Shown here piece by piece: positions 43,551-54,667 of a DNA stretch of 64,000 nt. Numbering within the stretch: the first letter of the stretch is position 1; each line of letters starts with the position of its first letter. The notes under the pieces are model-generated. The model saw only the letters and a list, made by a program, of their open reading frames with translations, was not told the DNA's origin and did not search any database. This stretch comes from Heligmosomoides polygyrus polygyrus. Its lineage: Eukaryota; Nematoda; Chromadorea; Rhabditida; Heligmosomidae. The stretch is from positions 7,564,001-7,628,000 of the forward strand of contig OX377203.1 of the NCBI GenBank assembly GCA_947396885.1, read 5' to 3'. Made by a program: the position numbers and the translations under genes.

Positions 43551-44050
43551 CGACGTGTTCGGCACGTCTGCGGCTGCACGGTTGCCGATGCGTTTGGCAC
43601 GTCTACGGCTCGCCATGCACGGTCGCCGACGTGTTCGGCACGTCTGCGGCTCGCCATGCATGGTTGCCGACGTGTTCGGTACGTCTCCGGCTCGCCATGC
43701 ACGGTCGCCGACGTGTTCGGCACGTCTGCGGCTCGCCATGCATGGTTGCCGACGTGTTCGGTACGTCTCCGGCTCGCCATGTACGGTTGCCGATGCGTTT
43801 GGCACGTCTACGGCTCGCCATGCACGGTCGCCGACGTGTTCGGCACGTCTGCGGCTCGCCATGCATGGTTGCCGACGTGTTCGGTACGTCTCCGGCTCGC
43901 CATGTACGGTTGCCGATGCGTTTGGCACGTCTACGGCTCGCCATGCACGGTCGCCGACGTGTTCGGCACGTCTGCGGCTCGCCATGCATGGTTGCCGACG
44001 TGTTCGGTACGTCTCCGGCTCGCCATGTACGGTTGCCGACGTGTTCGGCT
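43551..44050. repeat. 41-bp minisatellite with a 123-bp higher-order period
   Basis: Units such as GACGTGTTCGGCACGTCTGC-GGCTCGCCATGCATGGTTGC-C recur about 12 times. Three variants (GATGCGTTTGG/TACGG, GACGTGTTCGGC/TGCGG, GACGTGTTCGGT/TCCGG) cycle in order, giving a 123-bp trimer. The unit has no stop in any frame and 41 is not a multiple of 3, so long open frames appear on both strands; I treat them as artefacts. A short (CA)n run follows at about 44080-44098. Confidence 0.9.
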
Positions 44051-44149
44051 GCCGCGCCCCAACTCAAGTGTGACGGAAACACGCACACACACACACACGC
44101 TTGCTCCTTTATATATAGTAGGACTACTTAAGTGGTCACCTATGTGAAG

Positions 44150-44560
44150 AGGAGCAACTATTATTCGTTATCAAAGCAAACAAATAAGCAACCTGTGAAA
44201 TAGGGACGGATAAAGAAAATGGGCCACAAACAAATAAATAAACTATCAGGGAGAACGGTATACGAAATCACGAACTGAGATTTTCAAGAGCACCTTTTTT
44301 GAAGGCATCATAGCTTAGGGAGTGATCCTATTTCTGGCTAGCTTTTCAAATATTTATAGGGTTCTATTGACGAAAAAGAAGCACCGACAGTTGAGTTTGG
44401 CAGCCTCAGCCTGGAATTTACTGGCACCTTCTCTGGTAAAAGAAACTCTAACAGAAACGAGACCCTGCGATTTAATACCACAACTACCAAAGACTTTTTT
44501 GTGAAGTGGCAAGGATTATTGGCTTTTCTCCGAAACAACCATCTAAATATGAAGGCCTGA
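44150..44560 (-). pseudogene. possible LINE 3' end relic
   Basis: The minus frame 44538-44338 reads FTKKSLVVVVLNRRVSFLLE then VPVNSRLRLPNSTVGASFSS, loosely like the tail of CR1-type ORF2. An AAATAAATAAA run sits at about 44231. Weak evidence. Confidence 0.3.
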
Positions 44561-44864
44561 GTTCTGATTCTTTTCAGTGATAGGGGTATCTGTTCATAAA
44601 CAAAGCCAATACTTTTTAAGCATCATAAATAAAAAAGAAAGGCATTTTGAGATTTCTTAAATTAAGGCACAATCAAAACTAAAATATTTCATGAAAGCGA
44701 AACAGTGAATTAGGCCACGAGTGGACCTTTCTTATCAATATCTAGGCCGAGAGAAAGCACACTGTTTCTGTTCATTTCGTTTTTCTAGCATGTGCTCCCT
44801 CCGACTAGGATAGATAGGAAGCATCCCTTCTCCCCGTTCAATCCAACTCCATCTTCTCGTGCAG

Positions 44865-44924
44865 GCACTCTACAGTAGATGGCAGGCCTTGCAGTTTGTG
44901 GCGAATGTGCTCATTTCTGTTGAA
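44865..44924 (+). CDS. candidate exon, unidentified gene
   Basis: Acceptor TTCTCGTGCAG, then ALYSRWQALQFVANVLISVE, donor GTGATA. The donor is weak. Proposed only because it lies just upstream of 45019-45144 in phase 0. Confidence 0.2.
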
Positions 44925-45018
44925 GTGATAGGTTGCTGAATCTCGTCATTACATACTTACACAGAACTGCCGGCTTGTGTAGATGTACAATCAGCTGTGT
45001 GCTTTATTACGTTCGCAG

Positions 45019-45144
45019 TTTGTACAGTTGGAGTGTCCCTTTGGCGGCCGCTATCCGTTCCTCCAGCTCATTTCGGGCGTAAAGCGCGGTGACACCTGCA
45101 CAGCATTATCCACTAATTGCTCTAATGTGCTTATTGCCATGAGG
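45019..45144 (+). CDS. candidate exon, unidentified gene
   Basis: Acceptor TACGTTCGCAG, donor AGG|GTAAGC, 126 bases, 42 residues beginning FVQLECPFGGRYPFLQLISG and ending NCSNVLIAMR. Protein-like composition and good splice sites, but no recognised family. Confidence 0.4.
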
Positions 45145-46141
45145 GTAAGCGATTGATTCCATATTTTATGATTGTCTGATTCTTTTACTGTACGCGATTG
45201 TAGTAGATCCAAGCTGGACGCTTGACGGCTGATATTTGATAAAATTGTCATCTCACTAGGGAGGGTCTTACCAGGAGACCAGTTTGAACGCCAATCGCAT
45301 ACGAGCACTTGTTTGCTAGAACGTCATCTTCAAGTCGTTCTCTGAAGCTGGCACTGCATTACAATGCAAAATTGGTTACTTGTTCACGGCAGTCTTGAAA
45401 TTTTTCGTGCTCGTACATGATTATTGGTCTAGGAATATTGTGCGATGCTACATTGTGGTTTGGATCTTGAAAACTACGTTACAGAATTAAGTCGAAATTC
45501 AGAAGGGACCGTAGAGTAATACAATAAACAGTTGCAGCCGTGGTGGCACCAAGTGGTATCCATTGCATTCCATTTTACCGATGGCGAAGTGCTGATACTC
45601 TAGATGTTCCACTCTTCACGGGCAGCGCACAGGTCTCCATCTGACAGACTGGGAAGGCGGTATGGGCCGCATTACATAAATCTATTGCGCTCCCTTATGG
45701 GAGCAACAGTCGCGTTTCCGCTCGACATTGGCTGAAAAATGTACCCGTACTTCAACTCATACGTTGATAATAAGATTCCATTCTTCAAAACTACTTTACG
45801 CATGGAAAATGCATCATAAACTAAAAAAATTTACTATTAGGTAAAGTATCAAACTGTTTGGTACTGTTTATTTGTAAATGATACATCTCAACCAGCTAAA
45901 ACACTTCAGAGACATTAACAAGACAAGCAGTAACTCTTTACTCGTACAAAAAAATGCGCGGAAGAGGTTCGTGCGCCAGTCCGTGCTTATTTTTCCGGGA
46001 ATCTTGAGACATACGGCGTTCACTCGATTCCGCGGTGAATAATTTCCGTTGCGAAGGCAAGATCCTACGCAGAGAGCGTGACTAGCGTGGCATGGATTGA
46101 CGCTATGTGAGCGTCCAGGGCTTCATAGCACATGACATATA

Positions 46142-47426
46142 TTAGGTTGTAACGAAATAAATGGCACTGAACCACTGTAAATTTCAACAGTTAATATCTC
46201 GGCTTGTAGGCAAGCTTATTAATCGAAATAAAAACCTTCTGCTTCTACACATCTTTGCCAACGTGACACAAGCTTTTTTATCCCAGTAGCATACAAATCA
46301 GAAATTCTGGAATTACGAAATCTTCGGAGGCACTTTCGGCATCCTGTTGGTATTTGAATATTTTCCCTACCAAGAAGTCGCCAAGATGGTTGAAGAAATG
46401 GTAGTCTGTTGGGGGGAGGTCGAGAGAAAACGGAGGATGTGGTAGAGTTTCAATGCTCAGCTCATTCAATTTCTGCAACGTCATTCGTGCTACATGGGGG
46501 CGAGCATTGTCGTGCAGAAGAAGAACTCGCCTTCGGTTTACCAAGGCCGGCCGGATATCCTTCAACGTTTTCATCATTTCTTCAATTTCAATGCAGTACT
46601 TCTCTGCCGTGATGGATTCACCGGGAGGGAGGAAGCTGTGGTGAATAGTTCCCAGCGAACACCACCATACTGTCACCATTACTTTCTTTTGGTGCAATTC
46701 CGGCTTCGCAAAAACCTTGGGGCTCTCATCGCTGTCCACCCACTGTGCCGATCGTCGCCTGTTGTCGTACATTATCCATTTCTCGGCACAGGTTACGATG
46801 CGATCAAGGAATGGGTCCGTTTCGTTCCGTAGAAGCAGTGCGGACGAGATCTCATATCGTCGGTTTCTTTGCTCCTCAGACAGCTCGTGAGGCACCCATC
46901 TTTCCAGCTATTTGGTCTTTCCAATTTCCTTCAGATGCCGGGCAGCTGTGTTGTGACTGACGCCAAGAACCTTCGCTATCTCCCTGGTGGTACCTTTGCG
47001 TGGATCCTCCTCTACCACATCTCTCAGCTTGTCCTCATCAACATCACTATGCCTCCCACGACCTTCATGTTCTTCCAAGCTCTCATCTCCATTCCGGAAC
47101 TTCTGATACCAACGATACGCCGTCCGAATTGTGGAACATCCTTGACCGAATGCGGCGTTGATCTTCTCGTCCGCCTCCTTAGCTGTAGTGCCCAGCTTGA
47201 ATTCATACAACTAAATGCCTCGGATTACCCTTTTGTCCATCTGCAAAAAAGTCAATAAAACTCTAAAGTTTTCCCACTTTTACATAGAAAATACGGTACT
47301 CACCGGTAGAGCAAAGTTTGCGCTTCTAAATGATATGCCACATGTTACGGTTTGTTCTTGATCAAACGCGTAAAGACGCGCCAAAAAATGGCGCGAGCCA
47401 GTGCCATTTAATTCGTTACAACCTAA
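46142..47426 (-). mobile_element. full-length mariner, dead copy
   Basis: The ends TTAGGTTGTAACGAAATAAA and TTAATTCGTTACAACCTAA are inverted; TA flanks both sides (46140-46141, 47427-47428). It is a sister of the element at 62012-63292 and lies in the opposite orientation. Confidence 0.95.
46219..47240 (-). pseudogene. mariner transposase with two stops and a frameshift
   Basis: From ATG at 47240 (MDKRVIRGI) the frame meets TAG after nine codons (TAC in the sister copy). It continues as LYEFKLGTTAKEADEKIN, meets a second TAG at 46908-46910 (AAG in the sister), then runs through ERWVPHEL, TCAEKW, HDNARPHVAR and PTDYHFF. A one-base loss near GAAGATTTCGTA shifts the last part. In TCAEKW the residue after Cys is Ala where the sister has the first catalytic Asp, another inactivating change. 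Confidence 0.9.
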
Positions 47427-47458
47427 TATTTCTGCCGCTTCCCGAACAGTGCAGGTTT

Positions 47459-47976
47459 TTAAGCCACATAACGGTGTTGGTGAGAAACCGAGCAATTTTC
47501 ATTTCTATTGACGATTCGCTGCAAGAATATATGTGCCTAGACCCTTCTTCAACGTCGTCGACAATAACCCTTTTGTTACCATGAATGAAGCAATTTGTTG
47601 CAATGAAGCTTACCTCTAAAAGAGGTAGTGCTTTTGATTGCCAGGCGAATTCGCCGTCAGTCAGTCCCACTCTTCTGGTGGAATCATGGGCCAATTCCTT
47701 CACTCCACGCTGAAATGCCAGCCGTGAGAAGCGCAGATCCCTGCAGCGTTGTATTGAACTGATGTTCGAAATTGCTTTCACTTTTCGAAGTGGCACCCTC
47801 TCCGCTGGTGTCGATCCACAAATGGGTCTGTTGGAGTGGCGAATCATAGCGAACTCTCGGCAATCGTGCTGTTCCACGGCACAAGAAGGAATGATGGCGG
47901 TGACGGAGCCGGTCACCAGGCTCAGACTAGTCATCCGTTGGCCTCGAGATGAAGCAGGCGAAGTTGCTTCTTGCAT
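47459..47976 (-). CDS. unidentified two-exon gene
   Basis: Exon A (47976-47614) starts at the first in-frame ATG, MQEATSPASSRGQRMTSLSL, and ends KALPLLE|GTAAGC. A 95-base intron ends TTCTTGCAG. Exon B (47518-47459) gives RIVNRNENCSVSHQHRYVA and a TAA stop. Total 140 residues. The frame stays open upstream to about 48045 without an ATG, so the true start may be in another exon. A mariner inserted 32 bases past the stop. No domain is recognised. Confidence 0.4.
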
Positions 47977-48059
47977 GGCTTGCTCTCCTGCTCGACGAGT
48001 GCTTATGTCAGCCGTACCATCTCCATGCAATAGTGGATGTGGTTGATTTATTTATAGCT

Positions 48060-48572
48060 GAAACTTAAGTGCGCCTAAAAACAGGATAATAACAACAAAG
48101 CAAACTTGCACGAATTCTGTCATGATACGCAAATCAGCCACGCAATGACGTATAACACCAAGCAAAAAAGTTCAACCACAGAACCGGAGTTTTGGTAAAA
48201 ATTCAGACGGAAAGTCGGAATTCCCAATTTGATGACCTAAAAATCAATAAAGGACAAATGAGCAAATGGCACTAACGCATATTCTTGTAGTACAGAACGT
48301 TGTCTTCCAAACGCTATAAAAAACTGCGCAAAAAATTACAAACCTAAGCGGAAAGAACAAGTGCGCAAATAGCTACTTTTTCACTTTTTCACTTTTCACT
48401 TCAACGACCTAAAAATTGACAAAATCCATGATGAAAAAAGAAATGCAATACATGTTCTGATAGAGCAAATCATTCTCTTTCGAAAGCTATGTAGCGTTGT
48501 GCCAGAGACCGCCGGCGAAATCTGCAGTGAATCGTTGAAAAAACGGCGAAAACTTATGGGACAACCTAATAG
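48060..48572. mobile_element. mariner-type foldback, single arm
   Basis: From about 48160 to CGGCGAAAACTTATGGGACAACCTAA at the right end it matches the right arms of 54668-55728 and 56545-57582. The left arm is absent. TA follows the end. Confidence 0.75.
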
Positions 48573-48845
48573 TTGCGAGCAGAGCAGCCCAGAACTGGAG
48601 GGCGTCCTACAAACTAACACCACTTGAAAGCAGATAAGGCAGCAACAACATAAGATTTCATATCCATTAAGGACAGATTCCTGAAAGGCTATAATAGTAG
48701 AGAAGTTTGTTGATAAGTAAGGCAACTCCGCCCTTTTTCTTTCTTCTGCGATCACAGCGGAAGATTTCAAACTGCACAGACAATCCCTCCGTGAAAACGG
48801 TGGGTTCAAAACCTGACCCCAGCTAGGTTTCAGACAAGGCCACTA

Positions 48846-49772
48846 TTAGGTCGTTATCTAAGTTCTGTCGTTTTTTGACCTCTAACTTCTAATGTAAGTA
48901 TCTTGGCTCAAACATAACTTTATTAGGCGAAGTGAGAACCATTACAATCTACACATCTTCTCCAACGAGATACTAGTTTATTTATTCTAGTAGCGTAGAA
49001 CTCCTGAGATCTAGAAGCCATGAATTCTTCGAGAGCAGATTCGCCCTTCGAACTCGTCGTTTGCAAGTATCGTCAGCGCTCCTTCTTCGTAACAAAACGA
49101 CCCTCTTCTGGAGCGAATTGTAACGTGTAACGAAAAATGGATCGTCTACGACAAACGACGACGAAGTGCTCAATGGTTGGATATTTACGAAGCACCAAAA
49201 CACTGTCCAAAGCCGAGTATACTCCAGGAAAAGGTGATGGTGACCGTTTGGTGGTGTGCCACCGGTTTAATTCACTATAGCGTTCTCAAACCTGGTGAAA
49301 CAATCACGACGGAAAAGTACTGTCACAAGCTGGACGAGGTGCACAAGAAGCTCCAGCAACTCTACCCAGCGCTGATCTACAGAAGGGGACCGATACTTTT
49401 GCGCGACAGCGTAGGCTGCACGTATCGATGATCACCAGGTAGAAGCTCCATTCTTTTGGATACGAAACACTCGACCATCCACCGTATTCGCTCGACCTAT
49501 CGTCTACAGTCTACCATTTTCCAAACATCCCGACGGCTTCCTTCGCAGAAAATGCTTCAGTAATCGACGTGATGCAGAATATGCTCTCGAAGAATTCATC
49601 GCTTCTAGATCTTCGGAGCTCTACGCTAATAAAATGGATAAACTAGTATCTCTTCGGCAAAGATGTGTAGATTGTAACGGTTCTTATTTAGACTAAAAAG
49701 TTATGTTTGGGCCAAGATATTTACCTTTGAAGTTAGAGATCAAAAAACAACAGAACTTAGGTAACGACCTAA
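48846..49772 (+). mobile_element. non-autonomous mariner with long inverted ends
   Basis: The ends TTAGGTCGTTATCTAAGTTC and GAACTTAGGTAACGACCTAA pair, with TA on both sides (48844-48845, 49773-49774). Pairing extends inward for about 200 bp (GATCTAGAAGCCATGAATTC against GAATTCATCGCTTCTAGATC), so the 3' end was copied in inverse orientation onto the left end. Confidence 0.9.
49177..49431 (+). pseudogene. mariner transposase central fragment
   Basis: EKVMVTVWWCATGLIHYSVL, KPGETITTEKYCHKLDEV and RRGPILLRD match mariner. The HDNARPH block is destroyed (RDSVGCTYR). YSLDLSSTVYHF-like remains are seen downstream in other frames. Confidence 0.85.
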
Positions 49773-49967
49773 TACATCAAAAGTTTGGCTATTAGGGAGA
49801 AATCGTTAGGATCGTTTAGTTTTGTAGAGGGGCTAACGGTTTGAATCTGCCCGATTTTTCTTTTTTGCATGCTTATTAAAGTGTGGGTAATTGAATTCAC
49901 CTACAATGTCAATGGATTTTATTGCATTTTTAGGAGTGAAGGCCTCATACCATAGTAATAGTTATAG

Positions 49968-50850
49968 TTATAGTTTATTACGCACGTTTAAGACATACGT
50001 TAAAAAGAAAACAACCATAGATAAAAAACGACAATTTAGCACAATACCCTGATGTTCAAGAAATTTGATTTCTGCAAAACGTTTAAATAACCGGAAAGAG
50101 CTAGAGGTAAGCGGAACGTCATGCTTAAGTGTAAGATAACAGGACAACGCTCTGCACGTAAAGTAGTTCAATCTAAGGTTGGTCCTAGGTTTTCCGCATG
50201 AAATTTTCTCCGATCTACCTCTAGTTTTTGAGGGAATCAACGAAAAGAATTTTGAATTGACAATGTCTATGATCCCTGCGAGCATTTTGAACACGACACA
50301 CACGTCCCTGAGCCTACGTCGAGACTGCAATGTATTCAGACGAAGCTATTTATTTCTTATTTGTGCTCTAGGTACTCTAGAATATAAAGAACTACCTGTA
50401 CGAAGCAGAAGTTTCCTAGTGAAGTTATTTTGCACCTTCTCAATATGCACACTATATTTCTTCTTATGCGGAGCAAACACTGTTGTCGCACTTTCAACTA
50501 TTGGCCTGACATAGGTCTTATATGCTTTCAACAATCATCTTTGTTTCTCGTGCTCAAAGCCTTGAAAATTTGATATGTTTTGCCTGGTGCACTCCTACTA
50601 ATTATACTACAATGCTCAGCAAAGTCCAGATTATCATTATAGTGGAAACCCAAATCTCTTACACTTGTAACCTTAGATATGCAGCGTTCACCTACAGTAT
50701 ATTCACATGGAACATCTGACTTCCCTAACCTCATGCACACGGTTTTCTCCGGTGCTAGTGGCAATTGCCACTGCAGGGACCAATTGTATAGGAGATCTGA
50801 TCCGAACTGCAGGGCAGCACGATCTTGCTGTGTAACTACCTCCTCATACC
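49968..50850 (-). pseudogene. CR1-like LINE ORF2 C-terminal relic
   Basis: Reading leftward: LAPEKTVCMRLGKSDVPCEY and SVRDLGFHYNDNLDFAEHC (50764-50528), KTYVRPIVESATTVFAP and EKVQNNFTRKLLLR (50534-50346), RLRDVCVVFKMLAGIIDIVN and RTNLRLNYFTCRALSCY (50330-49968). The order is that of the RT thumb and tail of CR1-type elements. At least two frame breaks. A frame at 51289-51543 (LNEYFAYTMT) may be an upstream part of the same or a similar element. Confidence 0.8.
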
Positions 50851-51757
50851 ATAGCGATGTAACGACCTGCCTGACGTTCTGCTTAATCAGGCTAACCAGC
50901 AGACCTTTAAAAACAAGACTGCAAACCGGCAGACAGTGGTCCTACAGCCACTTGTCGCGTGTTTCCAGCCGTTGGTTATTGCGAGTTTTCGACCTGTCGA
51001 GTGTCCCTTTGTCGTGCTATTTGGGTGCTTTTTATTCAGAGCGATACGCTTCTCTTTATTCAGCTCGTTGATGGTGTCTGCAGCTGCCACCTCTCGTACT
51101 TTAGTGTCATCATTTATTATTCGTTTTTCTTCAAGAGAATGCCGCAAGCAGAGGCTTCGAGGAGCTCTTGTATCCGTTAACGGTGTTCTTCATAGAATAG
51201 GGAAGGCTACAATAAAGCAAAGGTCGGCGCCGTGGTCGGACATCACTGGATAAACGAAGGCTGCCCTTTGTGTTGATGGGGGAGAAGTTCATGAACACCG
51301 GGCAGACAGGTGGGCAACGAGAACGCATACACACGCCACCACACATTCACTGCTGGCGACCGGTAGTTTTGGTCGCCTAAACGAGACGTTTGGTGCTGTG
51401 CCTGCAGTGGATCTTTCGTCCGCTGTTGCCAGGAAAACGGCTTTAGTGGTGAGTGGGAGTAGTTCGTCCTTCTCAGACAAGCCCATCGACTGGCCTCTGT
51501 TAGTCATTGTATATGCGAAATACTCATTTAAATCCGCACTCACAATATCCAGTAGGGGTATAGCGCCTGGCGCATCCCGCGAAGGAATTGATTAAAGTTG
51601 ATTTTTACGGTTACTTTTATACAAGCGATGTAATCTGGTTCCATCATGATTATAGATTCACTCGAAAAAAAAAACTATTAGCCTGCCCGGAAAGTTCTCA
51701 CCGTTTTGACTGCTTTACTTTGAACTACCATAGCTTTCTCAAGTCTTATCGGATTTA

Positions 51758-52646
51758 CCCGGCTGTCCAATAATTCTTGTCCGGAAATTTCACCATTTTT
51801 AATTTTTTCAACTTTATTGAAAAACAAGTCTAATCAACAATATAATCACCACAGTTATCCACAACAGTGGCCCATCGATTGGGCAGGTCGCCGATGCCCT
51901 TCGCCCAGAACTCCAGGGGCTGCGACTCGAAGAAGTCCGCGATGTCGGATTTGAGGTTGTCGTAGTTGCTGAATTTTCTTCCGGCCAAATGGGGCTTCAG
52001 CGGGCGGAACAAGTGGTAGTCGGAGGGGGCGAGGTCCGGGGAATACGGCGGATGGGCAAGCGTCTCCCAGCCGAGCGTCGCCAACTTCTGCTGGGTCTCC
52101 TTCGCCACGTGGGGGGCGCGCGTTGTCGTGCAGCAGGTGGACCGAGGCCCGTCGGGGACGCTTTTCTCGGATGGCGACGGCTAGTTTCTCGAGCTGATCG
52201 GTGTAGATGGAGGCAGTGACCGTCCTGCCTTGCGGGAGCAGCTCGGAGTACAGCATGCCCTCGGCGTCCCTCCAGCAGCAGAGCATGATCTTCAGCGGGT
52301 GTTCCCTGTCCTCGAGGCTCGTGTCGCCGCTCTCGAAACGATTGAACCAGCGCCTAACTGTGCGTTGGGACACTGCATCCTCCTTGCACGCTCTGCAGAT
52401 GTTGGCGACCGCGGTGCCCGTGTCGTCGCCCAGCAGCCACTCGTAGTACACGAACGTACGAATTCGACCTTGGTCCATTTTAGCTTGTACGGGTAGCTAG
52501 ACGCGGCAACTGCGCCTTATCTACCCCTAGCGTGGAACCCTGGAGAACCTTCTAGAAGGTTTTTACACTTGCCTAATATTATAACACTTCTAAGGAAACT
52601 TATAGAATTCTGAAAATTTTCGGACAGGAATTATTGGACAGCCTGG
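51758..52646 (-). mobile_element. mariner nested in the 51678 mariner, internally deleted
   Basis: The ends CCCGGCTGTCCAATAATTC and GAATTATTGGACAGCCTGG pair; TA flanks (51756-51757, 52647-52648). The minus-strand transposase starts MDQGRIRTFVYYEWLLGDD, reaches GDTSLEDREH, then jumps to KIMLCCWRDAEGMLY, so about 100 residues including the first catalytic Asp are missing. HDNARP and, one frame over, SPDLAPSDYHLF follow. Its intact tail ends NCGDYIVD. Confidence 0.9.
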
Positions 52647-53653
52647 TAGTCTAAATAAGCACCGTTCAAATCAGCAGACTTTTGCCGACTGGCCAGTGGT
52701 TGACTTATTCCATTGGCGAAAACATGGTCGAGATTCGATAAAATCCACGAAAGCTGTTTCGGCTTGGTCCTGATTGGTGAAGGTTTTACGAGAGAGTTCA
52801 GAAAGTGTTTGAAAAGGTGGTAGTGGGTTGGCGAGAGGTCTGGAGAATAGAGCGGGTGGGGCAAAACTTCAACCCTTGATTCGTTCCATTTTCTAACAGT
52901 GATCTGTGAAACGTGTGGTCGGGCGTTCTCGTGCCGAAAAATCGGGCCTATTCCTGTTGATCAATTCTGGCAGAAGTTGACGCAATTTTCGGTGCTTTTC
53001 GTCGATTTCCTTACAATAGGACTCTGCTGTGATCGCTTGGCCTGGTGCCAAAAGTGGTGGCCAAAAGTGGACCACACCAACCGCCGACCACCACACAGTG
53101 ACAATTACCTTTCTGGTGGAGGTTCGCCTTTGGAAATGCCTAGGCGGTTCGTCGGCGTCCAACCACTGTCCAGAACGTTTCCTGTTATCATACAGAATCC
53201 CATTTTCATCACAAGTGATGATTCGATTCAAAAACGGGTCAGTTTTGTGCGCAAAATTACAGAAGAACAAATCGTGAAACGTGACAATTTTTGCCGCTCA
53301 CTCTACTCGTGGGGCACCTTCGAGCTCTTTCACCTTCATAAGGCGTTTCGACCCATCTGCAACAGCAGTTCTATGACGTCTAGCTCTTCCGTGATCCCGC
53401 GAACTGTCTGAGATGGTTCGGCTTCCACCAGTTCCTTCAATTCGTCGTCGAGGATTACTCTGGGTCGACCGCTACGGGGGTCATCTTCAAGGCTGAAATC
53501 TCCGGTCCGAAATTCGCTGAGCCGCTGGCACACTGTACTTTCTCCGCCACTGTTAGGTCCCCACATTTGATTGAATTGTCGAGCTGTCTCGACTGCGGAT
53601 TGTCCCAATTTGGAGTCGAAATAAAATACCGTTCGGAATTGCTCCTTCGACAC
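52647..53653 (-). pseudogene. outer mariner transposase, frameshifted
   Basis: The N-terminus MSKEQFRTVFYFDSKLGQSA with the helix-turn-helix region lies at 53653-53336. The central part with TCDENGILYDN (first Asp), VTVWWSAVGVVHF and AITAESYCKEID lies at 53270-52893. The C-terminal PHPLYSPDLSPTHYHLF lies at 52864-52631; here the third catalytic Asp is His (PTHYH for PSDYH). The HDNARPH block reads SARERPTTRF through a frameshift. Confidence 0.9.
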
Positions 53654-53672
53654 TTGAATAAGCCCTTCAAGA

Positions 53673-53972
53673 ATAAGGGTAAGGATAAAGGATAAAGGAC
53701 GGCGCTACTCAATCCCTTTTGGGATGCGCCAGTGCATTCTACTTCCACGGGATGTCGTGGAGGCGACATGAATGCGTATTTGGCTACACAATGACTTCCA
53801 GTGGCCAGCTGATGAATAAGTCAGCGATTTATCCTTCCCCGACACGTCTGGTACCAATTCACCGACCCCGGGTGGATGGAAGGCTTGGTTGGACTGGGCG
53901 GGAAATCCGAACCAGGAACCACGTATCGGGTGCACGCGAAAGTCGGTGCCTCCTCCGACTACGCTACACGCG
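53673..53972 (-). mobile_element. full-length tRNA-derived SINE
   Basis: The copy is bounded by a 10-base target duplication CCCTTCAAGA (53663-53672 and 53973-53982). The minus-strand head CGCGTGTAGCGTAGTCGGAG carries the box A-like part, GGTTCCTGGTTCGGATTTCC the box B-like part. The tail is a short repeat of TTTATCC units (plus strand GGATAAAGGATAAAGG). The paralogous mariner at 54450 has the uninterrupted site AAGCCCTTCAAAAACAG. Confidence 0.95.
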
Positions 53973-54148
53973 CCCTTCAAGAGTAGAAATATAAAAAAAG
54001 TTTAAAAATAATTTATTTAGTCAGATAAAAAGAAAAATTCTGTGCAGAATGCAACATTAATGCGCAATGCAAATTGAATTTCTACTTAATAATAGAGGAA
54101 TGAAAAATACTAACACAAAACGCTGAGAACTTTCCGAACAACCTAATA

Positions 54149-54664
54149 TCTCGAGCGAGGAACGAAAGGTGTCTAGCTCACCGAATCAGCTTTTCTAAAA
54201 CCGCTTAATGATCCCTACACCATCGAGTGGAGCAGTCATCCAAATTGGTTTCAGACGGGTTGCAGTTTTCTTCTGAATACCACCTTTGAGGCTGAAATCT
54301 CCGGTCCGAAATGTACTGAACCACTGGCGCACAGTGCTTTTTCCAACACTATTAGTCCTCCACACTTGACTGATTTGTCGAGCTGTCTCAGCTGCGGGTT
54401 GTCCCAATTTGAAGCTTAAAAATTATCGGTCGGAGTTGCTCCTCCCACATACTTGAATAAGCCCTTCAAAAACAGAAATATAAAACAACGTTGAAGCATA
54501 CATTGAAAACAAAACATAAATTGAAAAATAAATTATTTAGTCAGATAAAAAGAAAAATTCTGTGCAGAATGCAACATTAGTGCGCAATGCAAGTTGAATT
54601 TTTACTTAATAATGGACGAATGAAAAATAGAAACATAAAGCGCTGAGAACTTTTCGGACAGCCT
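54149..54664 (-). pseudogene. second, truncated copy of the outer mariner
   Basis: The minus frame 54407-54195 (GQPAAETARQISQVWRTNS, STVRQWFSTFRTGDFSL) is the N-terminal DNA-binding part. The right end GAACTTTTCGGACAGCCTAA is the terminal repeat. The rest of the transposase is deleted. It provides the empty site for the SINE above. Confidence 0.85.
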
Positions 54665-54667
54665 AAT

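Larger units (their letters stand above)
51678..54146 (-). mobile_element. mariner carrying a nested mariner and a nested SINE
   Basis: The ends TTAGCCTGCCCGGAAAGTTC and GAACTTTCCGAACAACCTAA pair, with TA at 51676-51677 and 54147-54148. Removing the insert 51758-52646 rejoins the 3' end, and removing the SINE 53673-53972 rejoins the 5' UTR. Confidence 0.9.

Noticed and set aside
43551..44050. CRISPR-like array
   Set aside because: The repeats are contiguous, with no unique spacers, and the genome is eukaryotic; it is a minisatellite.
43311..44147. Long open frames (up to 278 residues) on both strands
   Set aside because: They arise from the stop-free 41-bp minisatellite unit; every frame is open, so none is supported as a gene.
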